Under the pieces are notes generated by a model. It ran no database searches and was not told the origin of the DNA. It saw only the letters and a program-made list of their open reading frames with translations. The position numbers and the translations under genes were made by a program. Below are positions 46,401-58,417 of a stretch of 64,000 nt of DNA, piece after piece. Source of the DNA: Seiridium cupressi (Eukaryota > Ascomycota > Sordariomycetes > Amphisphaeriales > Sporocadaceae); NCBI GenBank assembly GCA_036674765.1, contig JARVKI010000079.1, positions 62,001 through 126,000 of the forward strand, given 5' to 3'. Every line of letters starts with the position of its first letter. Position 1 is the stretch's first letter.

Positions 46401-47716
46401 TGCTGCTGCTTTTCGCCAACGTTGCCAATTGACCGATGTGATGGGCATGGGGATGGGATCAAGGGAGACGGAACGCAGCAGACAGAGACCAAGTAGTACA
46501 TTCGTAGAGTAGCATCAGATCGGCTTGCGCCTCTCTCTTCTCCCCTGTGCTGACTAGCTGCCACTCTGCAGTGTCTGCTTCTTCCTGCATCTCTGCCCTA
46601 GTCCTCCCAGGCTCCAGGCTAAACCTTGCCCCTTGACCTGCCCTCCACTACGATTTGCTGCGCTACCACTACCGGGTTCGCGAGGGCTGCCCGCTACCTA
46701 CACTGGCCGTCGTTCCACCCAACATATCGCCGACAGTTCTTTCCACGGCCCAAACTCAACTCTCTCCACCTTACACACAACCCGTCGTCGTGTCCGCTCG
46801 CTCGCTCGCTATCGAATTTTTTTTTTTTTTTTTTTTTTTTCATTGACTCTCGTTTTCTCTTTCCTGCTTGGCTAGCAAACGCACTTGAAAGCCTGGCGAG
46901 AAAGCCGGAGACAATCCAAAAAAAGACGGAAGCAAAGAAATAAAAACATAATCCCTCGAATTACGGATACTCTCATCTACGGACCTTGGCTAGCTCCCTG
47001 CCTGGACTACACTTCAATAGTACGACCGGCCCCTAATTCGACGCAAATAGAGCTCAGTAGTGTGTACTGCCTGTACCTTCTTTCTGTACCATACACCACG
47101 CCAAACCAGCCCCAATCCCATCAACACTCGAGCTCTATCCCACGTTCGTTACATTTTTTCCCCCGGTTCTTGGTGGCTTTCGGCAATCTCTTGCATTTTG
47201 CTTCGCATGTGGAACTTGAGCAAAAGGATACACAGCTAGCCGCTCAAGGACGGAATCGCCCATTGTCATCTTCCCGCGCTCGCTTTCGTCTAACGCCACC
47301 AAAGGAAAGGCTTTACCAGCGAACCACTCGTTCGAGCCCTCACACAGCGCCCAATGGGATTGTAAACTGCACGGCACTGCCTTACCGCACCATACGAACC
47401 GCACCGATCGAGACGGCTGAATAACCTTCGCCCAACTCCTGCCAGGCAGTGATCAAGAGTCAAGGAGACGGTTGATATTCCATACTCGACTAAAAGAAAA
47501 CCAGTTCGGAGACCGGGGATCTGGAGTCAAGCAGCCACTGACAAGTCGTCGCATCACTTCCGCCTTTGTCGTGGCCTCCATTTGCGGCCACATCCAGGGG
47601 TACTAGGCTACATTGCCTCATCCTGACGCATCGCGAGTGTGTACACAGACTACTCCGTTGCCAGCGAACCGCCTCTGACAGGCATCTAATTTCGACCTCT
47701 ACGGTCCACAGCCATC
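43444..47716. other. Gene-poor region and leader of the Mug72-like gene
   Basis: No gene is recognised from 43444 to about 46600. The last kilobase is pyrimidine-rich on the plus strand, as expected of a fungal promoter and 5' leader for the next gene. It contains a T24 run. A 179-codon frame at 46885 starts at TTG and looks like leader sequence. Confidence 0.4.
46817..46840. repeat. Poly(T) tract, T24
   Basis: A run of 24 T lies about 900 nt upstream of the Mug72-like start, preceded by a short GCTC tandem repeat (CGCTCGCTCGCTCGCT). Such T tracts can exclude nucleosomes in fungal promoters. Its true length may be misjudged by the sequencing. Confidence 0.8.
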
Positions 47717-50636
47717 ATGGCGCCCATCACACCGAGACTAAGGATCCTCTCAGGTAAGGCCAATCTCAACTCTATCGCCAGCGTTCGCAGAAGTCCACAC
47801 CACGCCTTCGCAGTTGCCGCTGCCGCCGCTGCTGCTATTCCCAATATCACTAAGCGCCCCTCCTGAATCTTGCTGCATTCCTGTACCCAATCTTGTATAC
47901 CTCTCCCCAACTCTGCTTCTGCCAAGCGCATCCTCTCCCACTCCCGTCATACCTACCTTGCCTTTGGTGCTACCGTCGGAAAGAAAGGAAGACCTGTCGT
48001 CTCCTGACCCTCGGGATCTCCTCGCACAGTCACTCGTCTCTCCCCTAACCCATTGTTCCGCTCAACCTGCTCCCTTCCCTTAATTTCTGCTCTCCCGGAG
48101 CTCCTCGAAGGAGTCAGGTGCCGGCGCATGCATCGTGGCCGCAGTCTCGCCTCGCAATGGCCGACGTCGAGCTAATCCGGGTGTGTACAGTCGGCGGCAA
48201 CGCCGTGTCTGCGTTCCTCTCGTGGAGGCTTCAAGCTACGAATGCTTGCGACGTAACACTGGTATGGAAGACGGGCTTCGATGCCGTCCACCAATATGGT
48301 ATATCATTCAAGTAAGCTTTGAGACGAGAAATACATCAACCCTCAGCAAGGACGCCTGTATCTAATCGACTGCAACAGATCGGCCTCTTTTGGCAACGAA
48401 CGCTTCAAGCCTCGACATGGTACGTCACGTCGCGATCGGATAGGCCATTGGCATTCACTGACCTTTTCTCTAGTTGTTCGAGCACCAGAAGAAGCCGGCG
48501 GAAGCAAAGACGGCCCTTTCGATTATGTCATTTTGTGCATCAAAGCTCTTCCTGATGTCTACGATCTTGCGTCTGTTATCGACTCGGTAGTGACGCCTCA
48601 GCACACCTGCATTCTAATTAACACAACACACACCCTGGGTATCGAAGCCCTAATCGAAGAACGATTCCCGACCAATGTTGTCCTATCCCTCGTCTCGAAC
48701 GCCGAGATCAGTCAGCTGGGAAACAGCGAGTTCGAGCACAAAGGATCCACGGAGATCTGGGTTGGTCCCGCGAACAAGAATAGCAACATTCCTCCTGCGA
48801 TACAGGAGGACATGGCCCAGGCTCTTGCCATGACCTTGAGTACTGGAAGAGTAGATTGCAAGGTATCCCTTAATATTCGCCAACAACAATTTGAGCGTGT
48901 TATTGGGTAAGTGTCCTCAGCTATTGATGAAACCACTTGTGGGCGTCTGCTAACTGGGCATCGACAGTCCGATCGCGTTCCATCCCGCCAGTGTGATATT
49001 CGAGACGTCTTCGCATATGGCGCTTTTAGAGAAGACAGGCGTCAGGCAGCTTGTTTCAGATGTAATTGATGAGCTTATGGAGCTCGCGGCAGCACAAGGG
49101 TGTACGCTCAACGCTGACTTCAAGGACAACACAATCAAAGAGCAATGCCAGACGCAGGAGACAAGTATCATGTGGCAAGACTATGTCGCGCGTCGGCCGA
49201 TGGAAGTCGAGACATACCTTGGGTCGCCTATCAAGATTGCCAAGGCTTCCGGGGTGAAGTTGCCGCGTATCGAGACTCTTTATGCGGTGTTCCACCACCT
49301 CAACATTGTCAACCAGAATCGGCCCAAGGAGATCAACGGTTTACCTGCCGCGAATGGATCTCCCTCGGCACCAATGCCAGGTCCTCGGATGTCGTCTAAT
49401 GGCCCGCCACCTCGTAACGTGTCTAATGGAGTCCCTCATGCAAATGGCATGGGCAGAGGGCCACGACCGAGGAACTCGTCGAACTTGAGTGGTCCGCCTC
49501 CCGGAATGCGACGCCCACCGCCGAATGGGCCGAACGGATTTCGCCCTGGTCCTGGTGCTTATGGGCCGCAATCTCGACAGCCCTCGCGACGTGGCTCGAT
49601 GGAGGACGCAGACCTGGGCGAGTTCAGCCATTTGGTGCTTTACGATGACATCCCCGAGGGTAGCGATGGCGCACCCCCCGGTGACAACGTTGACCTGGAC
49701 ATTCGAGAGAGGGAGCTCCAACTGCGACAACGCGAAATGGCTTTGAAGGAGCAGGAGATGCGCATGAGGCGGAATGGGCCGCCCGGTCCACCAGGACCAC
49801 CGGGTCCTCGACGACGCCCACCTCCCCGGAATCCCGGTGTCATGTACGACGATGATGACGAAGAAGGTGACTACTTCGATCCCGACGCTCTCATCACTCC
49901 CTCGGTCGATCCTGACCAAGTGGACATGATGAGTATGACTTCCAGGAAGCACCGTATGAAGGCTCCTAGCCAGAGCCAGATAAGGAACGATCCTGAGTTG
50001 GGAGGCGGGCCCGCTCCCGCTCGGAACAGCAGATGGGGCCGCCCATCGTTTGGCAGGAACCGTTCGAGCCAGCTCATCAACGCAGTACCGACCATGCACA
50101 CCAACATACTGGATGACCCACTACTAGGCTATTCCTCGAACCGATATGGCAATGTCGACCGTGGCCAGATGCATCACTCTGCCGGATCTAGGGCGAACTC
50201 GTTAACGGCGCAGCATCTAGAACAATTGAGCGGTCCTGGAGGCATGGGTGGCCCCTATCCAAGGCGAGCTAGTCAGTCGCCCGGGAATCCATACAGTCCC
50301 TCGATCCGCGGTGGCAACGGACGTCCATCACCACCAAACGGAATTGGAGGACCTGGCGGACCCGGTCCACATGGCCGACCATCGCCTCCCAACGGCGTCC
50401 GGCAGCCCGTGCCTCGGTATCCTCCTGGGCAAGGAAACTCCGTCGCACCGCAGCAGGTGGAACAACGTGTTGGTGTGAGCTCCCTCCAACCACCCAGAGT
50501 CAAAAATGTACGCAGTCTGACCGGCAGTGCGAGCGCCAGCGCGGGGAGTGGTGAATCCACCAATTTAGAGTTTGAGCCGTCTGCGCATAGTAGCCAGAGC
50601 AGCCTTGGCCCACGGGCCCCTATCGGCGTTCAGTGA
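47717..50636 (+). CDS. mug72: Mug72-like protein: ketopantoate reductase (PanE/ApbA)-like domain with long disordered tail
   Basis: Five exons, 47717-47753, 48191-48311, 48379-48419, 48474-48906 and 48968-50636, encode 766 aa; all phases match. The N-terminal 345 or so residues have a PanE/ApbA-like fold: a nucleotide-binding strand and turn (RLRILSVGGNAVSAFL), then YVILCIKAL, CILINTTHTLG, and a helical C-terminal domain with HPASVIFE and ARRPMEVETYLGSPIK. S. pombe Mug72 (meiotically up-regulated) is the named relative; the substrate is unknown. The remaining 420 or so residues are Pro/Gly/Asn/Arg-rich and disordered, with a charged helix (residues rich in RE/LQ/RQ) in the middle. The first intron is 437 nt. 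An alternative start at 48157 without that intron gives VELIRVCTVGGNAV, also a good first strand and also in frame; I prefer 47717 because I recall RLRILSVGGNAV from relatives. Confidence 0.85.
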
Positions 50637-52492
50637 GATAGCCAACCTCGAGGACGGCCATGATTCAACCTGATTGTCGATGTCAACGCTTCGTTCGCTA
50701 GTTCCAGGACTGCTCGACGCCAATAACGTCGTGAGTAGTGTCGTACTGGACAACAATCCAAGTTGGGGGATGCAACTGCATGGCCTCGACGAACACAACA
50801 TATTAGAGCGGGCGCACATAACGCACAACCATGTATTCAATAAGGGTTAGAACGGAAACTTGGTTATCACTTCTACGACATACACATAATCTTAGTCGGC
50901 TCCATCCTTGGGGGCTCACGTACATAGCATTTGGAACGACGAGCAGCTATTATTCACTTTTGGTAATATTGCATTGGGTTGCGGGCGTCCTCGTCATTAT
51001 TTCACAGCACATACACGAACTCTCCTTTACTCCGGCTTTCGGGCAAAACGGATTCACGTCTCCCCTCCTGAAACCATAGGCCGCGCTCTCTCGTGGACCG
51101 GGATTCATGTTTGGAGCACAAATTTGGCCTGCGTCTCTAGCGGGACTCTCCAGACATCGCCAGCATCGAACACAAAGCTAGAGACGTACGACACCCGACG
51201 ACGAATTTCCTTGAATCCATAATTTTCCTTTCCGCCAACTCTCACGTCGCATACCCGACTTCCTTGGTCTATCTAGATTCCAAGGGTCTAAAGGGGTTTC
51301 AGGTGATACGCTTATGAAATAGAAGGGGAGGTTGGCTTGGGACGACTTTGCACTGATCCTATTTGTGGTGGTCGACGTCTCAGTCGGTCGCTTCGAGTAT
51401 CCGGTGGAAGTACGTCAAAGAAGTTTCATGAATATCGCACATACAGGTCTGGCGACGACTGGTTTTCCTTGTCTCAACATCAATCCTTCTGGGTTCTAGT
51501 CTTAATATTTCTGAAAAGCTGGGCATATGATGAGGACTGCGCACATGCCAGGGCGGAAGAAAGAAGCGAGTAGGAATACTGTGATTTGGCAGAAAGGATA
51601 CGGCAAGGAGGTTGCCTCCTAGGATGAGATCTCAGGTAGCTGGGCTGTCAAGGGGAATAGAGACTATTTAGGTGGCAGGCAAGCAGGCAGGCTTTAATGA
51701 GAGGCCGCTTATACGCGACAAACAACCGAGGAAAATAAAAGAACAACCAATGTTGATTGATGACGAACCAAGCATCCTTACTTTTTGCTCCCCTATGAAG
51801 CCCGGCGTCTATTTCTGGTTGTATTTTGCCTATTGAAGCTATCTAGCGTGTTTCCCAATAATAGGAGAAGCGCATGAGGCTCGGTGGAAGGAACCACAGG
51901 AGGAGAAAGAAGATCGAGAGAGCAGGCTGACAGGTTGAGACAAGTCCATTTCCAAGGCTCGGCGCTCGAGATGGGGTCTACCACGATTGTGGGGTACTAT
52001 ACATCGTTCCGACGATGCATGTCTTCAGATCTAAATTCTAGGTACGCCAAGGCCGTTGAAGCTGCCGCGGGAGTCTAGAATCCCCGCTACATGTGCCCTG
52101 ACACCGGCCCGTCTACAGGGGACATTGAGGTACATGAATTGTAGTTTGGCGCTAGATTCCAGGGGGAGCCAGTGATAGAATAGTGTAGCCCCACTTTCCA
52201 ACGTCGAGTCAACAATCACCCATGACTGGCTGTGTGCCCAATGCCACAACACTGCACAGATACGAACACTTTGGAAAGAGCAAGGCCAAATACTCGGACT
52301 GATCTTCTCTCTTATTTGAAACTTCGTTGCTCATCAAGGGACATCCACTAGTTTTCACTGCGCGGCGCGGTCTGTCTTGATCACAGTCGTGGAACGACAA
52401 CCATCGGGAGGCAGTCAACCTAGTCTGTTCACCTCGAGGTCATAACATCCAGAACCAGTATATACACCTGTGTTTTCGCACACCAGACCAAC
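50637..52492. other. Intergenic region of about 1.9 kb
   Basis: It holds the 3' UTR of the Mug72-like gene and the promoter of hsk3. No other gene is recognised on either strand. Confidence 0.4.
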
Positions 52493-52952
52493 ATGGCGAC
52501 CAGAAGCATCAACACAGACCGCAACATGGGCAGCGCGTCCGGAGCGCGACCGTCCATGGCACCTCAGGGTTCGGGCGGCGCAGTGAAGGCGAGACAGTTG
52601 GTGAGCACCCCTACCGCCAACGAAAAACGGCGATGGGTCTAGCTATGGGTAGGTCACTGACGCTCCAGTCGCCAAGGCACATCTCCAGTCGCAGCTGTCG
52701 CAGCTGTCTTCGAATCTGTCGGACACGGAAAACTTGTTGCGCATGACGGCCGTTCAGGCCGAGGCCATGAGGGGTCTGGGTGCATGGCATGGTGGAATGT
52801 AAGTCTGACAACCTATCCGAGTCCACCGGCTCTCCAAGGGGTGGATTCAGATCCAACCCGGGAGAGGGGACTGCTGACACGAGCGCAGGTTCATGGCTGC
52901 GAGCAGGGTGCTGGGAGAAGAATCGGTCAAGGAGCAGCCGGGAAACAAATGA
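52493..52952 (+). CDS. hsk3: DASH (Dam1) complex subunit Hsk3
   Basis: Three small exons, 52493-52600, 52677-52798 and 52889-52952, encode 97 aa. Introns are 76 nt (GTGAGC donor, CTGAC branch, CCAAG acceptor) and 90 nt (GTAAGT donor, GCAG acceptor), with matching phases. For the first intron an earlier CCAG is also present, but only the acceptor 8 nt downstream keeps the frame. The core reads ARQLAHLQSQLSQLSSN, then LSDTENLLRMTAVQAEAMR, then GAWHGGMFMAASRVLGEE, which matches the fungal Hsk3 family. Hsk3 is a small coiled-coil subunit of the DASH ring that links kinetochores to spindle microtubules. The N-terminal 33 residues are low in complexity. The short exons make this gene easy to miss. 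Confidence 0.88.
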
Positions 52953-53707
52953 GAAGTCATTATCAGTGGACGGTGGTATGAGGCAAGGCTAGGATTATAG
53001 ACATGAAGAAGGCAAAAACAAATCATCCCCTCCAGACTCGTTTGTAAACATTAGTAGGAGATCAGGCCTACGTCTTTTGGGTGTCACATCAGAATTGAAG
53101 ATTATTCTTCTTATTTCTCTGAGGGGACCTATTACTTGGGTCTGTTTAGGTCCCATGTGCAGCATGCATTATACCCGTACAACACCGCCAAACCATCGTA
53201 TATCAGACACGAGCATCTGGGTTTCTACGATCTCCATATAACAGATAATTTCGTTCGGGCAGAAACGAGACGGCAGATAGGAGAGCTGGATGAGCTTGGT
53301 TGTAGTTTTGACACATAGTTGTGATGTTGAGACCTCTGTATTATGTCTTGATTCGTTGCGGTCTTGGATATGAAACATCAACTTTGATATTGCATGTTTC
53401 GTGAATTTCGGTTGACGCATGGCCTACCAAGGCTTTGGTGGGAAGAATAGTACAGGTTGAGATCACCATCGTGACTGAAGCGCCAATTTCTTCACGCAGA
53501 GATACCGTGCGATGCTCATAGATATCATCACTACCTCTGGTCACGATCTAGGAAGTATGGCCAGACAATTGCTGCTTTCATTCACCAATACTCCGAGTCT
53601 ACTTATGCGACACTAAGGCCAGGAGTCATTCATCTCGCATTAGATTAAATGTTCTTTGTATACATACGTTTCATGAGCATTCGGGTAACAATTTACATAA
53701 TGGAAAC
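52953..53707. other. Intergenic region between convergent genes
   Basis: No gene is seen between hsk3 (+) and the amidase gene (-). The sequence should hold both 3' UTRs. Confidence 0.4.
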
Positions 53708-55399
53708 TCAAACCCTCACCATTCTCTTCCTCTTCTCCACGACATCAACGAGCTCGGTGGTAGGCGCGATGTATGGCTTGATGGTGTTTCGCACCTTGGT
53801 CCTCTGCTCAAAGGCATACGCAAGGCCGATCAACTTCTCCTCGCTGAAATGCTCTGCAAGGAATGAGATGCCAAATGGAATGTTCGGGGCTGTATCGTTG
53901 AGGTTTCCGAAGGTGTTAGGGATGACGGTCTGGTTCTCGGGGAATTTGCCCAGGGGAACTGTGACAATGGGTGCACCAATAATGGCCGGTAGAGTAGACG
54001 AGAATGTGGTAGGTAGAATCAGAGCGTCCAACGAGAAATTGGTGAGGGCGCCAGTGATACCTAGAAGACCACCGTAGTAGAGATCTGCCGTGTAGTTGAA
54101 CCAGAACTCGGGGCTTGTGTTGTTATAGCCCAGATCAAGACCAGACTGCCAGATGTTCGTGTCACGCTCCGGCCAGTCCTCGAGAGGAAACCCTTGGGTG
54201 AAAGCTTGTAGTTCTTCCAGCGTTGTGATGTCGTTCGGGTTGAACGTCAACTTGTTGAAGTAATTGGCAACGTTGACGGTGAAATCTGCCTTCAAAACGT
54301 TTTGCTCAAAGTCCGCGGTGGCAATGACGTCCCAGCCCTCCAGATGGATGTCGTCAACGATTTCAGCACCGGCTTCCCGGAAGATGTCAAGGGAGGCATT
54401 GAAGGCAGCAACAATGGCGCCATATCGATCTTCATATCCTGTGATGTCGAATACATTCCGAGGAATTCCAATTCGCTTTCCTTGCAAAGCGAAGTAGTCG
54501 CAAGCGGCGACGTAGTCGGGTATCGTATCAAATGGAATGGCGCTGGTATAGTTATCGTTGGAATCCTTTCCGGCAATGGCGGACAGAATATAGGCGGCAT
54601 CCTTGACACTTCTGGCCATAGGCCCAACGGTGTCCTGGTGCTCCGAGATGGGCACAACCAGGAATCTGGACGTAAGGCCGACGGTGGGCTTGATGCCGAC
54701 GAGATTGTTGACGTTCGATGGAGAAACGATGGAACCATCTGTCTCGGTTCCCAGTGCTGCGGGTGCAAGGCCGAGTGAGCTGGAAACACCACTCCCAGAA
54801 CTGGAGCCTGAGGGATCCTGACCCGGGTAATAGGCACCCTCTGTTTGTCCACCATCTGCAGTCCAACCGTTGCTGGTATTGTCGCTTCGCCAGTTGGCCC
54901 ATTGAGAAAGGTTGGTTTTGCCCAACAGAACAGCCCCTGCCTGTCGCAGCTTCGCAGCCACTGTGCTGTCCTGGGGCACCTTGGCTCCGACGAGCGCATA
55001 TGAACCGGCAGTGTTTGGCAGCGAGTCGTTGGTGGCGATATTGTTCTTGATCAACAGAGGAATTCCGTGCAGAGGGCCCAGAATTGTGCCTGCGGCTCTC
55101 AAGGCGTCGGCCTCGGCGGCAATCGAAAGTGCATCTGGATTCAAGTACGTGACCATCTTGAGAGTCGAATTCACCTCCGAAATTCGGGCCGTATAGGCAT
55201 TGACAAGATCGACACTGGTGAACAGTCCAGTCTCAAGGCCTGACGCAAGATCCTCCAAGGTTGCTTCAATCAATGGAGGAAACGGCATCCCACCAATCGA
55301 TGTGCTGCAGTTGGTGAAAGCCTTTGAGGCACCAGAGAAGCCCACCAAGGCGGACAGCGCGAAGGCGCCGTAGACCTTGAATGACACCATAGCGAACAT
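53708..55399 (-). CDS. Secreted amidase (amidase signature family)
   Basis: A single exon encodes 563 aa, a normal length for the family. These enzymes hydrolyse amide bonds with a Ser-cisSer-Lys triad. Candidate residues are Lys118 in HGIPLLIKNN, the cis-Ser at 200-201 in PSGSSSGSG, and the nucleophile Ser223 in GTETDGSIVSP. A signal peptide is likely (residues 1-27, hydrophobic FALSALVGFSG then ASKA), and many Asn-X-Ser/Thr sites support secretion. A second ATG three codons downstream could also be the start. The physiological substrate is unknown; Pezizomycotina often have several such secreted amidases. No neighbour suggests a pathway. Confidence 0.92.
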   Translation of the reverse strand: MFAMVSFKVYGAFALSALVGFSGASKAFTNCSTSIGGMPFPPLIEATLEDLASGLETGLFTSVDLVNAYTARISEVNSTLKMVTYLNPDALSIAAEADALRAAGTILGPLHGIPLLIKNNIATNDSLPNTAGSYALVGAKVPQDSTVAAKLRQAGAVLLGKTNLSQWANWRSDNTSNGWTADGGQTEGAYYPGQDPSGSSSGSGVSSSLGLAPAALGTETDGSIVSPSNVNNLVGIKPTVGLTSRFLVVPISEHQDTVGPMARSVKDAAYILSAIAGKDSNDNYTSAIPFDTIPDYVAACDYFALQGKRIGIPRNVFDITGYEDRYGAIVAAFNASLDIFREAGAEIVDDIHLEGWDVIATADFEQNVLKADFTVNVANYFNKLTFNPNDITTLEELQAFTQGFPLEDWPERDTNIWQSGLDLGYNNTSPEFWFNYTADLYYGGLLGITGALTNFSLDALILPTTFSSTLPAIIGAPIVTVPLGKFPENQTVIPNTFGNLNDTAPNIPFGISFLAEHFSEEKLIGLAYAFEQRTKVRNTIKPYIAPTTELVDVVEKRKRMVRV

Positions 55400-57289
55400 G
55401 TGGATGTGATGCTAGGAATCCGACGTCTACCTTGCAGTCCCAGAAGCACGGCACGAATCCGACGCTCAACTCGACGCGTGAGGTTGAGTATAAGAGGGTG
55501 GAGACTGCAGCAGTTGCGAAGTCTGCGGGCCTGGTCCAGCCTGGATTAATATATTAATCTTCATGCTGGCCGGAGCTCTTAATCCATGAGCAAGGTCTAG
55601 ACGAGCCATACACCCGGCACCCAGCGACCGGGTCAGATATTGACAAGGACATGAGGATGTTGTTGTTACGTGAGATATCAATAAATCGTCAGCGTCATTG
55701 ACCAATGGGCGGTACATTTGACCTGCCTTTCTCGGTATCGAGGAAAGCGGGAAGGGATCTTATCTCAGAGGTGGACTGAATGATGACGGTCGTCTTTGGC
55801 AATGATTCCCAATGGCGAGCAACTTGAGCATCCTTGCTGCATAATGGACCCAAGTGTTGCTGCAGTGCTGCAGCCGGGGCGACGGCCAAGCGGGGTAAAT
55901 GTAGATTGCAACGGCATCGCAGCATTGAAGATAACCGACCGCGCCCAAGGTTCTTTAGTGGTCAACGACGTGAACTCAAGAGGTGCATGTTAAACTCGAG
56001 AGATAGGAACCGCCGAAACTACTTTTCGACATTCGAGCGGTGTAATGGTCAAGCCGTTTCGCCCTCTGGCACGGAGCGTGAAGAGGGTGAGCAGGACTCC
56101 CGTAGTGTTATCTGAGCTCCAGGGTTGAGCGTGCCGTGCCAATGGGAGCAGTGCCGCATAGATTGTCATCAACATGGATCGGATCACGCCTCCTCTTCTT
56201 GGTCTGCATCGCGAAATTGCCCTATGAATGAATTGAGGATGACCGTGGAATTAATGTTCCGAGTACACGAAGGATGCGGATGGATGCGGATGGATACCAG
56301 CAAGGTTCCCAACGTGAGAAATGAATGACAGACTCAATCCGGTCAAGCACTTCTCATAGAAGTCGCTGTCGGCTGTATTATCGGCACGTGGTTGTCCGTG
56401 CGCTTGTAGGGCTGACGGCAGTTGTCCAAATATTACATATATCAGACTGCTCCATCCCAACATGAAATCGACCAACATGCAGGCGCTGACCTGATACGAA
56501 GGCATATTCGGTCCTGAAATCATGGTTGCTTGTAGAATATTATACCTTTTATACCACGCTTCTCCAAAGATTAATTCTCCGCTTCGACAACTTGATTTAA
56601 TGCCGAGGAAGGAATAATGCTCTCTGTCTAGCGGCTATGGGCGAATTTGGCTACATATTAGCTGCCTCTTATTTACTAATACAAATGATCTTCATTGATA
56701 TCATACTATAGAACAAAGAATCTTCTTTGTCTCCAAATCGAATTATGATAGGGAAGTGCTCGACTGAGTTCGTTGGAGAGAGAAAGAGTGCCAGCTTCGA
56801 CCTGAGCATCTTTGTGATAGCGAATATCGTTGAGCTTTCCCATCATCTTTCTCCCTTCTTCTCAACTCCCCCCTGACGTCGAGTGCTCCCATTGCGGCTG
56901 ACAATTGAGAAATAGGAGCCACCCAGGCTATGTATCGTAACTGAATATAATACTAGAGAATAAGAAAGTTATAAATCAAGATGACGGCGTCATCAAGTCG
57001 AACTCCAAAATGTCTAACATCTCAACACGATTCAATTTTGTTTGGTGCAGTCCTTCGTCGGGCCAAGGCAGGGGAGCTATGATAGGTTTTCGAGGTCACT
57101 ATCAGACTCAAACGACAAGCAGCGTCTGCTGCTTCCTTGGGCGGCCACTCCGGTTCTCAATGTGAGTCAAGTGGCCCAGGCTTCCACTGCCACCGCCGTT
57201 TGCTTTTGACTCGTGACTTCAGACAGGCAACCACCACCACGATAGATCGACTTACTCATGATTCTGCCAACCAAATATATACAAAAGAA
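55400..57289. other. Intergenic region of about 1.9 kb
   Basis: It holds the amidase promoter on its left side, including a perfect AT palindrome (ATTAATATATTAAT) near 55545. A tandem pair of GGATGCGGAT is at 56272-56291. The part from about 56530 is AT-rich. No gene is recognised. Confidence 0.4.
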
Positions 57290-57363
57290 GCCTCATTGGA
57301 GCAGTGGTTTAGCTCGCCGGTTTCCGGAGCCGGAGGGCGCGGGTTCGAATCCCGCATGAGGCT
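57290..57363 (+). tRNA. tRNA-Arg (anticodon CCG)
   Basis: A complete cloverleaf can be drawn. The 7-bp acceptor stem is GCCTCAT/ATGAGGC. The D stem is GAGC/GCTC. The anticodon stem is CCGGT/GCCGG with loop TTCCGGA, giving anticodon CCG, which reads CGG (Arg). The variable loop is five bases, and the T arm is GCGGG-TTCGAAT-CCCGC. The B-box GGTTCGAATCC is perfect. T57363 would be the discriminator. There is no intron. A short T run (57369-57374 area) downstream fits Pol III termination. The flanks are AT-rich. Confidence 0.95.
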
Positions 57364-58417
57364 TGCTATCTTTTGGCGGTCTGTAGTGCCTGCTGGTTGG
57401 TGTTGATGAAGATCTCCTTCCGGCCGATATGCGGATAAGGCTCAAGCCAGCGCCCCCTTACTTGAGAAGTTGCTAATTCAGGTTATTATTATTTTGTCAG
57501 CTCAATTAGCAGTGAGACATTCATCGGAGGTTTCGGTCAATATTGTGATCACTACCATGAAGTTGGCATAACACTGACTCATTACAATGCTTAGTGTATT
57601 GATCACAACGATAAATGACATCTCCCTTCATGACAAGTCTGTGAAATGTACACCCTCGGACATGTAGTTAGACAAGTGTCAATTGACACAGATCAATCCC
57701 ATCATCCAGATCCAAGATCTGGCAGTGTGTAAGCTCCCTTTTGTGGCATTCATCTACATCGTAGATATCATGCAAGAGCAAAAATAGGGGTGAGCTCTCG
57801 ACGATTAAATCCTCTACTATACTTCTCTTACAACTAGTACTGATATTTGCTTCTTGAAATTGAACTTGGCCAACTACCGCCTATTAATAAGCAACCTTCT
57901 TCGAACAGTTGACCAAAAAACAATACTTTCGTCTTACTTTCTCAGCACAGCTCAAATCCTAAGAACTTCAATTAATAGTGACAAGTAAGAATGGCAATTC
58001 GGAGCAGTTATAATGTTTGTTGGGAGACACAAAACAGCCAACTTAAGCACATACCGGCGTCCCAGGATATAAGTGCCATTTTCCCAGCCGTTTATCCATT
58101 CTCCCATGCGTAGCCAAATGCGCGATTTCATGTATACGTACATGTAGACAAGGAACCTTCGGTTCCGAGATGACCAGGAACAAAATGAAATTCCAGGGTC
58201 AAGCTCAATGGGATCCACGCTGGCGTCTTGAGTTAGTAGCACTGACGAGCTGGTCGCGTAAGCAGACAGTATTGACACAGTGCTAAATATCACGTTCACT
58301 CGAAATTTTTCCGACTACCGCACTGTGAGAGCCGAATACTAAATTTTCGGGTGGATGCAGCACCTCCTCACAACCCCTCCATGAGGCACTCATACGCTCT
58401 GAGATCCATGATCCAAC
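57364..58417. other. AT-rich intergenic region
   Basis: No gene is supported. A 115-codon minus-strand frame at 57952-58299 has no ATG at its start and no domain. The promoter of yae1 should lie at the right end. Confidence 0.4.

Noticed and set aside
46885..47424. A 179-codon plus-strand frame upstream of the Mug72-like gene
   Set aside because: It starts at TTG, has a low-complexity leader-like composition and no domain; it is most likely 5' leader or promoter sequence.
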